DNA from: Streptomyces sp. CB01881
Lineage (GTDB): Bacteria; Actinomycetota; Actinomycetes; Streptomycetales; Streptomycetaceae
Direction: 5' to 3'
NCBI RefSeq assembly: GCF_002953255.1
Contig: NZ_CP026498.1
Location: 7,096,644 to 7,151,927, forward strand
DNA: 55,284 nt
Shown: positions 24,416 through 31,372 of the stretch, piece after piece
Layout: every line of letters begins with the position of its first letter
Numbering within the stretch: the stretch's first letter is position 1
Translations under genes and position numbers: made by a program
The notes under the pieces: generated by a model
Told to the model about the DNA's origin: nothing
The model's input: the letters and a program-made list of their open reading frames with translations, nothing else
Databases searched by the model: none

Positions 24416-24449
24416 GTCCGGTGACCCGCGCGGTGGGCGGCGTCTGCGG

Positions 24450-25442
24450 TCAGTGGTGCGCGCCGGCCGTGGCGGGCTGCTCGCCGCCGAGCACGAACCC
24501 GTGGTCCACCTGGGTGGCGAGGTCGATGCCGACCTTGGCGTTGGCCCAGCTCTCGGCGTTACGGAGGTGGAAGAGGACGGCCTGCTCGGTGTAGCGGCGG
24601 GCGTCCCTCCGGTCGTGGGCGGCGTCGGCTTCGGCGCGCAGCTGCTCCAGTACCGCGCGGTTGCCCGGCTCCAGCGTCCGCAGGGGCGGTTCGGCGCCCT
24701 GTTCCAGCCGGCGCACCCAGTCGGAGTGGCCGAAGGTGGTCAGCAGGTCGTCGCCGACCTCGCGGCGGAGGAAGTCCAGGTCGTCCGGGCCCTGTACCTT
24801 GTTGCCGATCACCCGCAGCCTGACGCCGAAGTCGCGTGCGTAGTCCTTGTACTGGCGGTACACCGAGACGCCCTTGCGGGTCGGCTCGGCGACCAGGAAG
24901 GTCAGGTCGAACCGGGTGAACAGCCCGGAGGCGAAGGAGTCGGAGCCCGCCGTCATGTCGGTGACCACGTACTCGTCCCGGCCGTCGACCAGGTGGTTGA
25001 GCAGCAGCTCGACCGCGCCGACCTTGGAGTGGTAGCACGCGACCCCGAGGTCCTCCTCGGTGAAGGCGCCGGTCGCCAGCAGCCGGACCGATCCTTCGTC
25101 CAGCGCGATCGGCCGGGCGCAGGCCGCGTACACCGGGTTCTCCTCGACGATCCGGAGCAGGCGCGAGCCGGTGCCGGGCGGCGTGGTCTTGATCATCTCC
25201 TCGGCGGACCGGATCAGCGGGTTGCTGCCGCGGAGGTACTCCTTGATGTCCGGCAGGTGGGCGCCGAGCGAGGGCAGCTCCGCCGCCTGGCCGTCCGTCA
25301 GGCCCAGTGCGGGACCCAGGTGCTGGTTGATGTCGGCGTCGACGGCGATGACCGGGCGGCCCGCGGCGGCCAGGTGGCGGATGAACAGGGCGGACAGCGT
25401 GGTCTTGCCGCTGCCGCCCTTGCCGACGAAGGCGATCTTCAT
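24450..25442 (-). CDS. CooC/MinD-like P-loop ATPase
   Basis: A 330-aa SIMIBI ATPase. The deviant Walker A is GKGGSGKTT (7-15) with signature K8, and switch segments VDADINQH and VTDMTAGSDS follow. That pattern fits CooC-type ATPases, which help insert nickel into CO dehydrogenase, and related MinD proteins. No CO dehydrogenase or partner is nearby, so the client is unknown. The C-terminus is rich in His and Gly (GAHH), which could bind metal. The ATG follows GGAG. A Fur/Zur-like site lies 127 bp upstream. Genes of this type sit near the ssd-tad cluster in other Streptomyces, by recollection. Confidence 0.8.
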   Translation of the reverse strand: MKIAFVGKGGSGKTTLSALFIRHLAAAGRPVIAVDADINQHLGPALGLTDGQAAELPSLGAHLPDIKEYLRGSNPLIRSAEEMIKTTPPGTGSRLLRIVEENPVYAACARPIALDEGSVRLLATGAFTEEDLGVACYHSKVGAVELLLNHLVDGRDEYVVTDMTAGSDSFASGLFTRFDLTFLVAEPTRKGVSVYRQYKDYARDFGVRLRVIGNKVQGPDDLDFLRREVGDDLLTTFGHSDWVRRLEQGAEPPLRTLEPGNRAVLEQLRAEADAAHDRRDARRYTEQAVLFHLRNAESWANAKVGIDLATQVDHGFVLGGEQPATAGAHH

Positions 25443-25568
25443 CTGGGACTCCGGCTCTTGATCTGGGGCCCGTGCGCGGGGCCGCTTGACCGATGCCTCG
25501 TCGGACGCGTCCGCGCCGCTCTCCGGTGCCGCTTCCGCCCTGTGCCGAGGCCGACGATCTCCATAGTT

Positions 25569-25587
25569 GGAAATCGTTATCGTCTCC
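25569..25587. promoter_or_regulatory. Fur/Zur-like imperfect palindrome
   Basis: GGAAATCGTTATCGTCTCC is an AT-rich imperfect inverted repeat in the divergent promoter region of the CooC-like and Fic-like genes. It resembles Fur-family boxes (core AATCGTTATC) but does not match a full Zur or Fur consensus. Confidence 0.3.
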
Positions 25588-25694
25588 GATAGTGCTCATG
25601 CTATCCAGGGTTTCGGGCTCCCCGCCGGAGGGGGGTGAGGATTGCCTCTAACGGGTGATCCGGGGTTGCTGTTCCGGGAGGGCCCCTCTTTCAT

Positions 25695-25700
25695 TACTCT
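25695..25700 (+). promoter_or_regulatory. -10 hexamer TACTCT of a probable leaderless promoter
   Basis: TACTCT ends 7 nt before the GTG at 25708, which has no Shine-Dalgarno sequence. It lies within the 16-mer shared with the SulP-carbonic anhydrase promoter region. Confidence 0.45.
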
Positions 25701-25707
25701 CGGGTAG

Positions 25708-26601
25708 GTGAGCACTGGAACAGATCCCCTCGCCCCGCTGGCCCAGCTCCCCGGGGTGCCCGACGCGGTGGCCGAGGTGCGCAAGGCCGTCGACCGCCTC
25801 TACGGGCACCGGGTGATGCGCCGCCGCGCGGCCGAGGTCACCTCCGAGTCCGCACTGCGCGGCGCCCGCGCGTCGGCGGCCCTGGCCGGGGCGGACTGGC
25901 CGCTGGAGGAGGTCCGGCGCCGTAGTGACTTCAGCGCCGACCAGGAGTCGCGCACGGTCGGCGCCGCGCTGCGGATCGCCGCCGAGTCCGGCCAGCTGCT
26001 GAGCGTCTGGCGGCACTCGCCGCTCCAGGTGCTGGCGCGGCTGCACCTGCTGGCGGTCGGTGACGCCGATGTGGCCGCGGGGCGGCCCCGGCGCGCCGGT
26101 GAGGCTGCCGAGGAGCTGTTCCCGCTGGAGCTCAAGCCGGTGGAGAGCGTCGAGGCCGACCCGGCCGCGGGCACGCTGGTGCCCGCCCTGCCGCCGGCCC
26201 CCGGCGCCGAGGAGGTTGCCGCGCGGCTCGACCAGCTCTCCCGGCTGCTGGTCGCCCGCGCCGAAGGGCAGGGCGTGGGGACGCCGGCCCTGGTGGTGGC
26301 CTCGGTGGTGCACGGGGAGCTGCTCGCGCTGCGGCCGTTCGGCTCGCACAACGGCGTGATCGCACGGGCCGCGCAGCGGATCGTGCTGCTCGCGGAGGGG
26401 CTCGACCCGAAGTCGATCTGCCCGGCCGAGGTCGGTCTCGCCGAGCTCGGAACGGACGCCTACCGGCGTGCGCTGGCCGGCTACCTGGCGGGGACCGAGG
26501 AGGGCATGGCGACCTGGATCGGCCACTGCGGGCGGGCGCTGCGGCTCGGCGTGCGGGAGAGTACGGCGGTCTGCGAGGCGATGCAGCGCGGCATGGTCTG
26601 A
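25708..26601 (+). CDS. Degenerate Fic-domain protein
   Basis: A 297-aa helical protein with the layout of a Fic (AMP-transferase) domain, where the active motif should read HPFx[D/E]GNGRxxR. Here residues 208-220 read LRPFGSHNGVIAR: the catalytic His is Arg, the glycine before NG is His and the first Arg is Val. The N-terminal inhibitory motif SxxxE(G/N) is SAALAG at 56-61, so the inhibitory Glu is Ala. Both changes fit loss of AMPylation and of its control. The role is unknown; such proteins lie near ssd-tad in Streptomyces, by recollection. The GTG start appears leaderless. A terminator follows. Confidence 0.65.
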   Translation: MSTGTDPLAPLAQLPGVPDAVAEVRKAVDRLYGHRVMRRRAAEVTSESALRGARASAALAGADWPLEEVRRRSDFSADQESRTVGAALRIAAESGQLLSVWRHSPLQVLARLHLLAVGDADVAAGRPRRAGEAAEELFPLELKPVESVEADPAAGTLVPALPPAPGAEEVAARLDQLSRLLVARAEGQGVGTPALVVASVVHGELLALRPFGSHNGVIARAAQRIVLLAEGLDPKSICPAEVGLAELGTDAYRRALAGYLAGTEEGMATWIGHCGRALRLGVRESTAVCEAMQRGMV

Positions 26602-26728
26602 CCGGCGCCTCGGGGGCCGGGGCCCGGCCCGCTGTCGGGCGGCGGCCGGTCCCGCCGGGTCCTACCGCCGGGCCGGTCTCCCGACGCCGGGTGGGGTCGC
26701 TGCCGAACCGGGCCCGGACAGCGAGATG

Positions 26729-26759
26729 CGGCGGCACCTGATCCTGCCGGGTGCCGCCG
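26729..26759 (+). terminator. Terminator hairpin after the Fic-like gene
   Basis: CGGCGGCACC and GGTGCCGCCG form a perfect 10-bp stem around an 11-nt loop, 128 bp after the stop codon. Confidence 0.65.
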
Positions 26760-26801
26760 CTGGTACAGGTACCGGGTGACCAAGCATGCACCGGAAGTGC
26801 C

Positions 26802-27035
26802 CATCAGACGGGGATCCTGCCCGTTCGTCTGGTGCGGCGGCCCGACAGCGGGTCGGCTGCATGTGGGTGCTCGGTTATCTGTACGCGGTCCGTGGGGCCT
26901 GAACTGCGTTGTCGGTTTGACCTCTTCAGGTCCTGACCGGGTCTCGCGGGCCGTGCTTCATTTGTATCGCGTTTCGGGCGAAAGGGGAACCCGAAACGAG
27001 AAGTCTTCGGCTTTTGCCCGTTTTGGCCCAAACGG
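26802..27035 (+). ncRNA. Candidate structured non-coding RNA (strand uncertain)
   Basis: This gene-free stretch is clearly less GC-rich than its surroundings and packed with inverted repeats: 26802-26810/26826-26834 (CATCAGACG-type stem with one wobble), CCGAC/GTCGG at 26842-26856, GACCT-CTTC-AGGTC near 26920-26933, CGTTTCGGG/CCCGAAACG at 26970-26998 and CCGTTT/AAACGG at 27018-27035. It lies between two terminators. No coding frame is convincing. It could be a plus-strand small RNA, or the 3' untranslated region of the HAD gene on the minus strand. No known RNA family is recognised. Confidence 0.35.
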
Positions 27036-27060
27036 TGACGGTTGCGTCCGATATGTGCGG

Positions 27061-27090
27061 GACGCCCTCCCGTCGGGACGGGAGGGCGTC
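27061..27090. terminator. Bidirectional terminator (12-bp stem)
   Basis: GACGCCCTCCCG and CGGGAGGGCGTC flank the loop TCGGGA, 15 bp beyond the HAD gene stop on the minus strand. It could also end a plus-strand transcript from 26760-27060. Confidence 0.8.
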
Positions 27091-27105
27091 AGAGCGGGCG
27101 GCTGC

Positions 27106-28026
27106 TCAGGCGGCCGGGCGGCGGCGCCGTGCCGCGTACCAGATCACCCCGGCGGTCAGCACCGCGGTGCCGATCGCCACCGCGGTCAGCACCGAGCGGC
27201 TCGGCGCGGAGAACTCCGGGAGCCGCCGCCGCAGTTCCACCGGGCGGTCGAAGACCAGCACCGGCCACTCGCGCGCCACCGCCTCCTTGCGCAGGGCGCG
27301 GTCCGGGTTGACGGCGGACGGGTGGCCCACCGCCTCCAGCAGCGGCAGGTCGGTGGACGAGTCGCTGTAGGCGTAACACTCGGCGAGGTCGTAGCCCTCG
27401 GACTCGGCCAACTCCCGGATGGCGGCGGCCTTGTTCTCGGCGTAGGCGTAGTACTCGATCTCGCCGGTGTAGCAGCCGTCCTCGATCTTCAGCCGGGTGG
27501 CGATCACGTGGTCCGCGCCGAGCAGCGCACCGATCGGCTCGACCACCTCGGAGCCGGAGCTGCTGACGATGACCACGTCGCGCCCGGCCGCATGGTGCTG
27601 CTCGATCAGCGAGGCGGCCTCGTCGTAGATGATCGGGTCGATCAGGTTGTGCAGGGTCTCGGCGACGATCTCGCGGACCTGCTGGACGTTCCAGCCCCGG
27701 GTGAGCGCGGAGAGGTACTCGCGCATCTTCTCCATCTGGTCGTGGTCCGCCCCGCCGACCAGGAAGACGAACTGGGCGTAGGCGCTGCGCAGTACGGCCC
27801 GACGGTTGATCAGGCCGCCCTGGTAGAAGGGCCGGCTGAAAGCCAGGGCGCTCGACTTGGCGATGATGGTCTTGTCGAGATCGAAGAAGGCCGCCGTCCG
27901 GGGGCCGGCCGGGCGCGGACGGGCGACCGGGGGCGTCGGCGCGACGTTCCCGGCCTGCGGGGCGGGCCCGGCGGTGGAGTCCGGGGACCTGTCGGCGTAC
28001 TCGTCGGCGTTCTCGGTGGTGTCCAC
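27106..28026 (-). CDS. HAD-IB family phosphatase with C-terminal membrane anchor
   Basis: A 306-aa HAD-superfamily hydrolase. The nucleophile motif is FFDLDKT with D49 and D51, motif II is VIVSSSGSEVV and motif IV is YSDSSTDLPLLE: the SerB-like subfamily IB. A disordered Pro/Ala-rich N-terminus (1-40) precedes the catalytic domain, and one membrane helix near the C-terminus (RSVLTAVAIGTAVLTAGVIWY) ends in RRRRP, placing the enzyme on the inner membrane face. Its conserved position beside a 6C RNA and ssd is known for actinobacteria. The GTG at 28026 is chosen over a TTG at 28053 since TATCCT at 28035-28040 (minus) fits a leaderless promoter. Confidence 0.85.
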   Translation of the reverse strand: MDTTENADEYADRSPDSTAGPAPQAGNVAPTPPVARPRPAGPRTAAFFDLDKTIIAKSSALAFSRPFYQGGLINRRAVLRSAYAQFVFLVGGADHDQMEKMREYLSALTRGWNVQQVREIVAETLHNLIDPIIYDEAASLIEQHHAAGRDVVIVSSSGSEVVEPIGALLGADHVIATRLKIEDGCYTGEIEYYAYAENKAAAIRELAESEGYDLAECYAYSDSSTDLPLLEAVGHPSAVNPDRALRKEAVAREWPVLVFDRPVELRRRLPEFSAPSRSVLTAVAIGTAVLTAGVIWYAARRRRPAA

Positions 28027-28120
28027 GGGAACCGAGGATAGAGGGCGCCGCAAAACACCCCGCCATTCGGCGTACTCGTGGGCGTGCGGGTTTGTGTTTC
28101 TGGCCGCTCGGGTACACCAT

Positions 28121-28232
28121 GGAAGTCACGGATCGTTCGCGACCGTGCTAACCCGGTCCGGCTCCTCCCCCCCGAGTCGGGCTGTGGATAGACGACCCCC
28201 GCTCTCCCCCCCGGCGGGGGTCGTCGCACGTC
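28121..28232 (+). ncRNA. 6C RNA (two hairpins with C-rich loops)
   Basis: Hairpin 1: CCGGCTC (28158-28164) pairs with GAGTCGG (28174-28180) through one G-U pair around the loop CTCCCCCCC. Hairpin 2: GACGACCCCCGC (28191-28202) pairs perfectly with 28214-28225 around a loop holding seven consecutive Cs. Two stems, each with a loop of at least six Cs, joined by a short linker define the actinobacterial 6C RNA, known from the same position between a HAD hydrolase gene and ParA-like/pilus genes. Hairpin 2 probably doubles as terminator. TTGTGT (28092-28097) with CACCAT (28115-28120) is a possible promoter, so the 5' end is approximate. Confidence 0.85.
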
Positions 28233-28591
28233 CGGGGCCATTTTCAGGGCTTGAACGGCTTCTGCGGAGCCTGCTGCGCCCGGCTCGTCCCGTGTCTACA
28301 GGGGGTGTCGGGGCCCGACCCCCACCAATCCACTTTCGTCACTCTGTGTTGCCGGATGCTCAAGGCCGCACGTGGTCCGGACGAGGTCCGCAAGAGGCGT
28401 GGAAGAGCCCCCGGAGAGGTCGCGGAGAGATTCCGGAGAATCTCCGGAGAGGGGGCGGGGAGGTCCGGAGAGCGTCCTTCCGGGGCCGGGCCGAGGCCGG
28501 CCGTCTTCCCATGGCGGGCTGTGCCGGTTCTTCCCGGTGAGGCCGTTCCGTCAATTCTTTGCTCAATAGCCCCCCGCCCGGGTGAACGAAG

Positions 28592-28617
28592 TTATCCACA
28601 GCCCCGAGTTGTCCACA
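28592..28617. promoter_or_regulatory. Pair of DnaA boxes upstream of ssd
   Basis: TTATCCACA (28592-28600) is a perfect E. coli-type DnaA box and TTGTCCACA (28609-28617) the preferred Streptomyces form; both point the same way, 17 bp apart. A one-mismatch reverse copy TGTGGATAG lies at 28183-28191 inside the 6C RNA linker. The pair could let DnaA regulate ssd-tad or titrate DnaA; it is not oriC. Confidence 0.6.
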
Positions 28618-28785
28618 GGCATTCGGAACCAGGCTGACGGAATCCGGATCACCCCTCACCGTGATGGACGGCAGCGGTTGCCGGGCACCTCGAAATGGGC
28701 GCTCCCGGCCGGCCGCCTGCCGGACCCATCCGGACGTGTGCCCGTACCGCTTCGCGCGGACGGGCACCGCACAGGGGAGACCGCC

Positions 28786-29910
28786 ATGTCGACACCGATC
28801 ACCGGCCACGCCGCCACCCACGGACCGGAGGCCACCGGCCCGCTCGTCGTCACCGAGGACGAGGGCCTGGCCGAGCATCTGTTGCGGCTCTGCGCGGCCG
28901 CTGGCACCGAACCCCGGCTGATCCGGGGTGCCCCGCCGCCACGCGGGCTTTGGGAGGGCTCGTCGCTCGTGCTGGTCGGGGACGACCAGGCCGAGCGGTG
29001 CGCAGGGCTCCCCCGCCGCACCGGGGTCCTCCTGCTCGGGTTGGACCTGGACGACCCCGGGGTCTGGGTCAGGGCCGTCCAACTCGGCGCCGAGCACGTG
29101 CTGTTCCTGCCCGACGCCGAGGCCTGGCTGCTCGACCGGATGGCCGACGCAGCCGAGGGCGTCGGCACACCGGCGCTGACCGTCGCGGTGCTCGGCGGCC
29201 GGGGCGGGGCCGGCGCCTCCACCCTGGCCTGCGCGCTCGCGGTCACGGCCGCGCGCACCGGGCGGCGGACCATGCTCGTCGACGGTGATCCGCTGGGCGG
29301 CGGGCTCGACGTCCTGCTCGGGGGCGAGACGGCCGACGGCCTGCGCTGGCCGGACCTGGCCGGCTCGCGCGGACGGGTCAGCGGCGCCGAGCTGGCCAAG
29401 GCGCTGCCGGTGCTGAAACGGCTGACCGCGCTGTCCTGCCTGTCCTGGGACCGCGGCGACACGCTCGCCGTGCCGCCCGAGGCCATGCGTAGTGTGCTGG
29501 CCGCCGCCCGGCGGCGCGGCGGGCTGGTCGTGGTCGACGTGCCGCGCCACCTCGATCCGGCGGCCGGACAGGCGTTGGAGCAGTCCGACACGGCACTGCT
29601 GGTGGTGCCGGCCGAGTTGCGCGCGGTGGCCGCCGCCGACCGGGTCGCGGCGTCCGTCCGGATGCGGCTCGACGACGTTCGGATGGTGGTGCGCCCGTTG
29701 CGGCCGTTCGGGCTCCCGGCCCACCGGATCGCGCGGGGACTGCGGCTGAGACTCGCGGGAGAGCTGGAGGCGGAGCCGGGGCTGGCCGCCGACGTCGAGC
29801 AGGGTGTGCCGCCCGGGATCCGGGAGAACGGCCCGCTGGCCCGTTTCTGCGAAACCTTCCTGGAAGAGGTGCTGCCGCCGGTCCCGGCGGTCGGAGGAGG
29901 TATCTACTGA
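28786..29910 (+). CDS. ssd: Septum-site-determining protein Ssd (TadZ/CpaE-like)
   Basis: A 374-aa ParA/MinD-family protein. An N-terminal atypical receiver-like domain (residues 15-125) is followed by the ATPase core with the P-loop variant GGRGGAGAST (137-146), which lacks both lysines, as in Ssd/TadZ relatives. In mycobacteria Ssd inhibits septation; in Tad systems TadZ localises the apparatus at the pole. The ATG at 28786 follows AGGGGAGA. The TGA shares one base with the ATG of tadA, after a strong GGAGGAGG, so the two are coupled. It heads the tad operon. Confidence 0.88.
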   Translation: MSTPITGHAATHGPEATGPLVVTEDEGLAEHLLRLCAAAGTEPRLIRGAPPPRGLWEGSSLVLVGDDQAERCAGLPRRTGVLLLGLDLDDPGVWVRAVQLGAEHVLFLPDAEAWLLDRMADAAEGVGTPALTVAVLGGRGGAGASTLACALAVTAARTGRRTMLVDGDPLGGGLDVLLGGETADGLRWPDLAGSRGRVSGAELAKALPVLKRLTALSCLSWDRGDTLAVPPEAMRSVLAAARRRGGLVVVDVPRHLDPAAGQALEQSDTALLVVPAELRAVAAADRVAASVRMRLDDVRMVVRPLRPFGLPAHRIARGLRLRLAGELEAEPGLAADVEQGVPPGIRENGPLARFCETFLEEVLPPVPAVGGGIY

Positions 29911-31259
29911 TGGTCCGTCTGCGGAGAACAGGCAGTGCGGCCGGTGCTGGTTCCGGCGGCCGTGGCGGTGGTGTGCGGGAGCTCCGCCTGCTCAGGAGCG
30001 TTTCGGCGGCGGGCGGGCCGCCGGGGCCGGGCGCGCGTCCGGAGCCGCCACCGTACGGGCGGACGGCCCGGGAGGAGCACACGACGGCGCTGGTCGACGC
30101 CGTTCGGCTGAGGCTGGCGGAGTCCGGGGCGCCGCCGACCGCCGGGTCCGTCGCGGCGGCGCTGCGGGCCACCCGGCCGCCGCTCGGCGGCGACGAAGTC
30201 CTCGCCACCGTACGGTCGTTGCGGGCCGAGCTGGTGGGTGCGGGCCCGCTGGACCGGCTGCTGGCCGCGCCGGATGTCACGGACGTACTGGTCAACGGCC
30301 CGGACGAGGTCTGGGTCGACCGGGGCGGCGGGCTGCGGCGGGCCACCGGTGTCCGCTTCGCCGACGCCGAGGCGGTCCGGAAGCTGGCCCACCGGCTCGC
30401 CACCGCCGCCGGGCGCCGGCTGGACGACGCCAGGCCCTGGGTGGACGCCCGGCTGCCGGACGGCACCCGGCTGCATGCGGTGCTGCCGCCGATCGCCGGC
30501 GGCTGCACCCACATCTCCCTGCGGGTCTGCCGGCCCCGCCCGTTCACGCTCGACGAGTTGGTGGCCGGCGGGGCGCTGCCCGCAGCCGGTGCCGAGCTGC
30601 TGGCGGGCATCCTGCGGGCGAGGCTCTCCCTGCTGGTCAGCGGTGGGACGGGGACGGGCAAGACGACCCTCCTGGCGGCGCTGCTCGGGCTGGTCGGGCC
30701 GGACGAGCGGATCGTCGTCGTCGAGGACTCGGCCGAGCTGCACCCGGCCCACCCGCACGTGGTCCGGTTGCAGAGCCGCCCGCCCAACCAGGAGGGGCTG
30801 GGCGAGCTGACCCTGCGCGACCTCCTCCGGCAGGCCCTGCGGATGCGCCCGGACCGGCTGGTCGTCGGGGAGGTCAGGGGAGCCGAAGTCTCGGATCTGC
30901 TGGCCGCGTTGAACACGGGCCACGAAGGCGGATGCGGCACCGTGCACGCGAACACGGCGGCGGACGTGCCGGTCCGGCTGGAGGCGCTCGGGTCGCTCGC
31001 CGGGCTGGACCGGCCGGCCCTGCACAGCCAGCTCCGGGCCGCGCTCGATCTGGTGGTGCACCTGGTACGGGAGCCGGCCTCCGGACGGCGTCGCGTCGCC
31101 GAGATCCACACGCTGGCCGGCGACCGCGACGGCCTGGCCGTCACCACACCGGCGGTGACGTTCACGACGGACGGCACCGCGCTCCCAGGCGAGGGCTGGC
31201 AGCGGCTGCTCCGGCTGCTGGCGGCGCGCGGGGTGACGCTCGCGGACGGGCCGCCGTGA
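29910..31259 (+). CDS. tadA: TadA/CpaF-type secretion ATPase
   Basis: A 449-aa type II/IV secretion ATPase. The N-terminal domain (about 55-210) contains VTDVLVNGPDEVWVDR. The catalytic core has Walker A SGGTGTGKTT (K251), an acidic box around VVVEDSAEL, Walker B with RLVVGEVRGAE, and a His box near GHEGGCGTVHANT. It would form a hexamer powering pilin assembly from the cytoplasm. The first 50 residues are a Gly/Arg-rich disordered tail. The start overlaps the ssd stop and the stop overlaps the following small GTG frame. Confidence 0.93.
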   Translation: MVRLRRTGSAAGAGSGGRGGGVRELRLLRSVSAAGGPPGPGARPEPPPYGRTAREEHTTALVDAVRLRLAESGAPPTAGSVAAALRATRPPLGGDEVLATVRSLRAELVGAGPLDRLLAAPDVTDVLVNGPDEVWVDRGGGLRRATGVRFADAEAVRKLAHRLATAAGRRLDDARPWVDARLPDGTRLHAVLPPIAGGCTHISLRVCRPRPFTLDELVAGGALPAAGAELLAGILRARLSLLVSGGTGTGKTTLLAALLGLVGPDERIVVVEDSAELHPAHPHVVRLQSRPPNQEGLGELTLRDLLRQALRMRPDRLVVGEVRGAEVSDLLAALNTGHEGGCGTVHANTAADVPVRLEALGSLAGLDRPALHSQLRAALDLVVHLVREPASGRRRVAEIHTLAGDRDGLAVTTPAVTFTTDGTALPGEGWQRLLRLLAARGVTLADGPP

Positions 31260-31372
31260 CGGTGGCGAGGGCGGAGGTCCTGTTCGTCCTGCTGCTCTGC
31301 GGCTGTGTGGTGGGCGCCCTGGCACTGCTCGGGCCATGGCGGAGGAAGGCTGATGGGAAGGGTGGTGGGTGA
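31256..31372 (+). CDS. 38-aa membrane peptide between tadA and tadB
   Basis: A GTG overlapping the tadA stop (GTGA) opens VTVARAEVLFVLLLCG and ends RRKADGKGGG: one hydrophobic helix with a basic end. It overlaps the start of tadB by 20 bp in another frame. It could be a genuine small membrane subunit, a coupling peptide that carries ribosomes to tadB, or the displaced N-terminal helix of an ancestral, longer TadB. Confidence 0.4.
   Translation: MTVARAEVLFVLLLCGCVVGALALLGPWRRKADGKGGG

Larger units (their letters stand above)
28027..28785. other. Regulatory intergenic region between the HAD gene and ssd
   Basis: No protein gene is supported in these 759 bp. It contains the 6C RNA, two DnaA-box matches at 28592-28617 and a purine-rich stretch with repeated CCGGAGAG words at 28400-28480. 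The last 15 bp carry AGGGGAGA, the ssd ribosome binding site; the in-frame extension of ssd to 28582 has no start signal. Confidence 0.6.

Noticed and set aside
28582..28785. An earlier start for ssd at 28582
   Set aside because: The added 68 residues run through the DnaA boxes and have no ribosome site, while ATG 28786 follows AGGGGAGA.
29194..29223. Missing P-loop lysines in Ssd as evidence of inactivation
   Set aside because: TadZ/Ssd-type proteins commonly have such variant P-loops, so this is a family trait rather than a local oddity.
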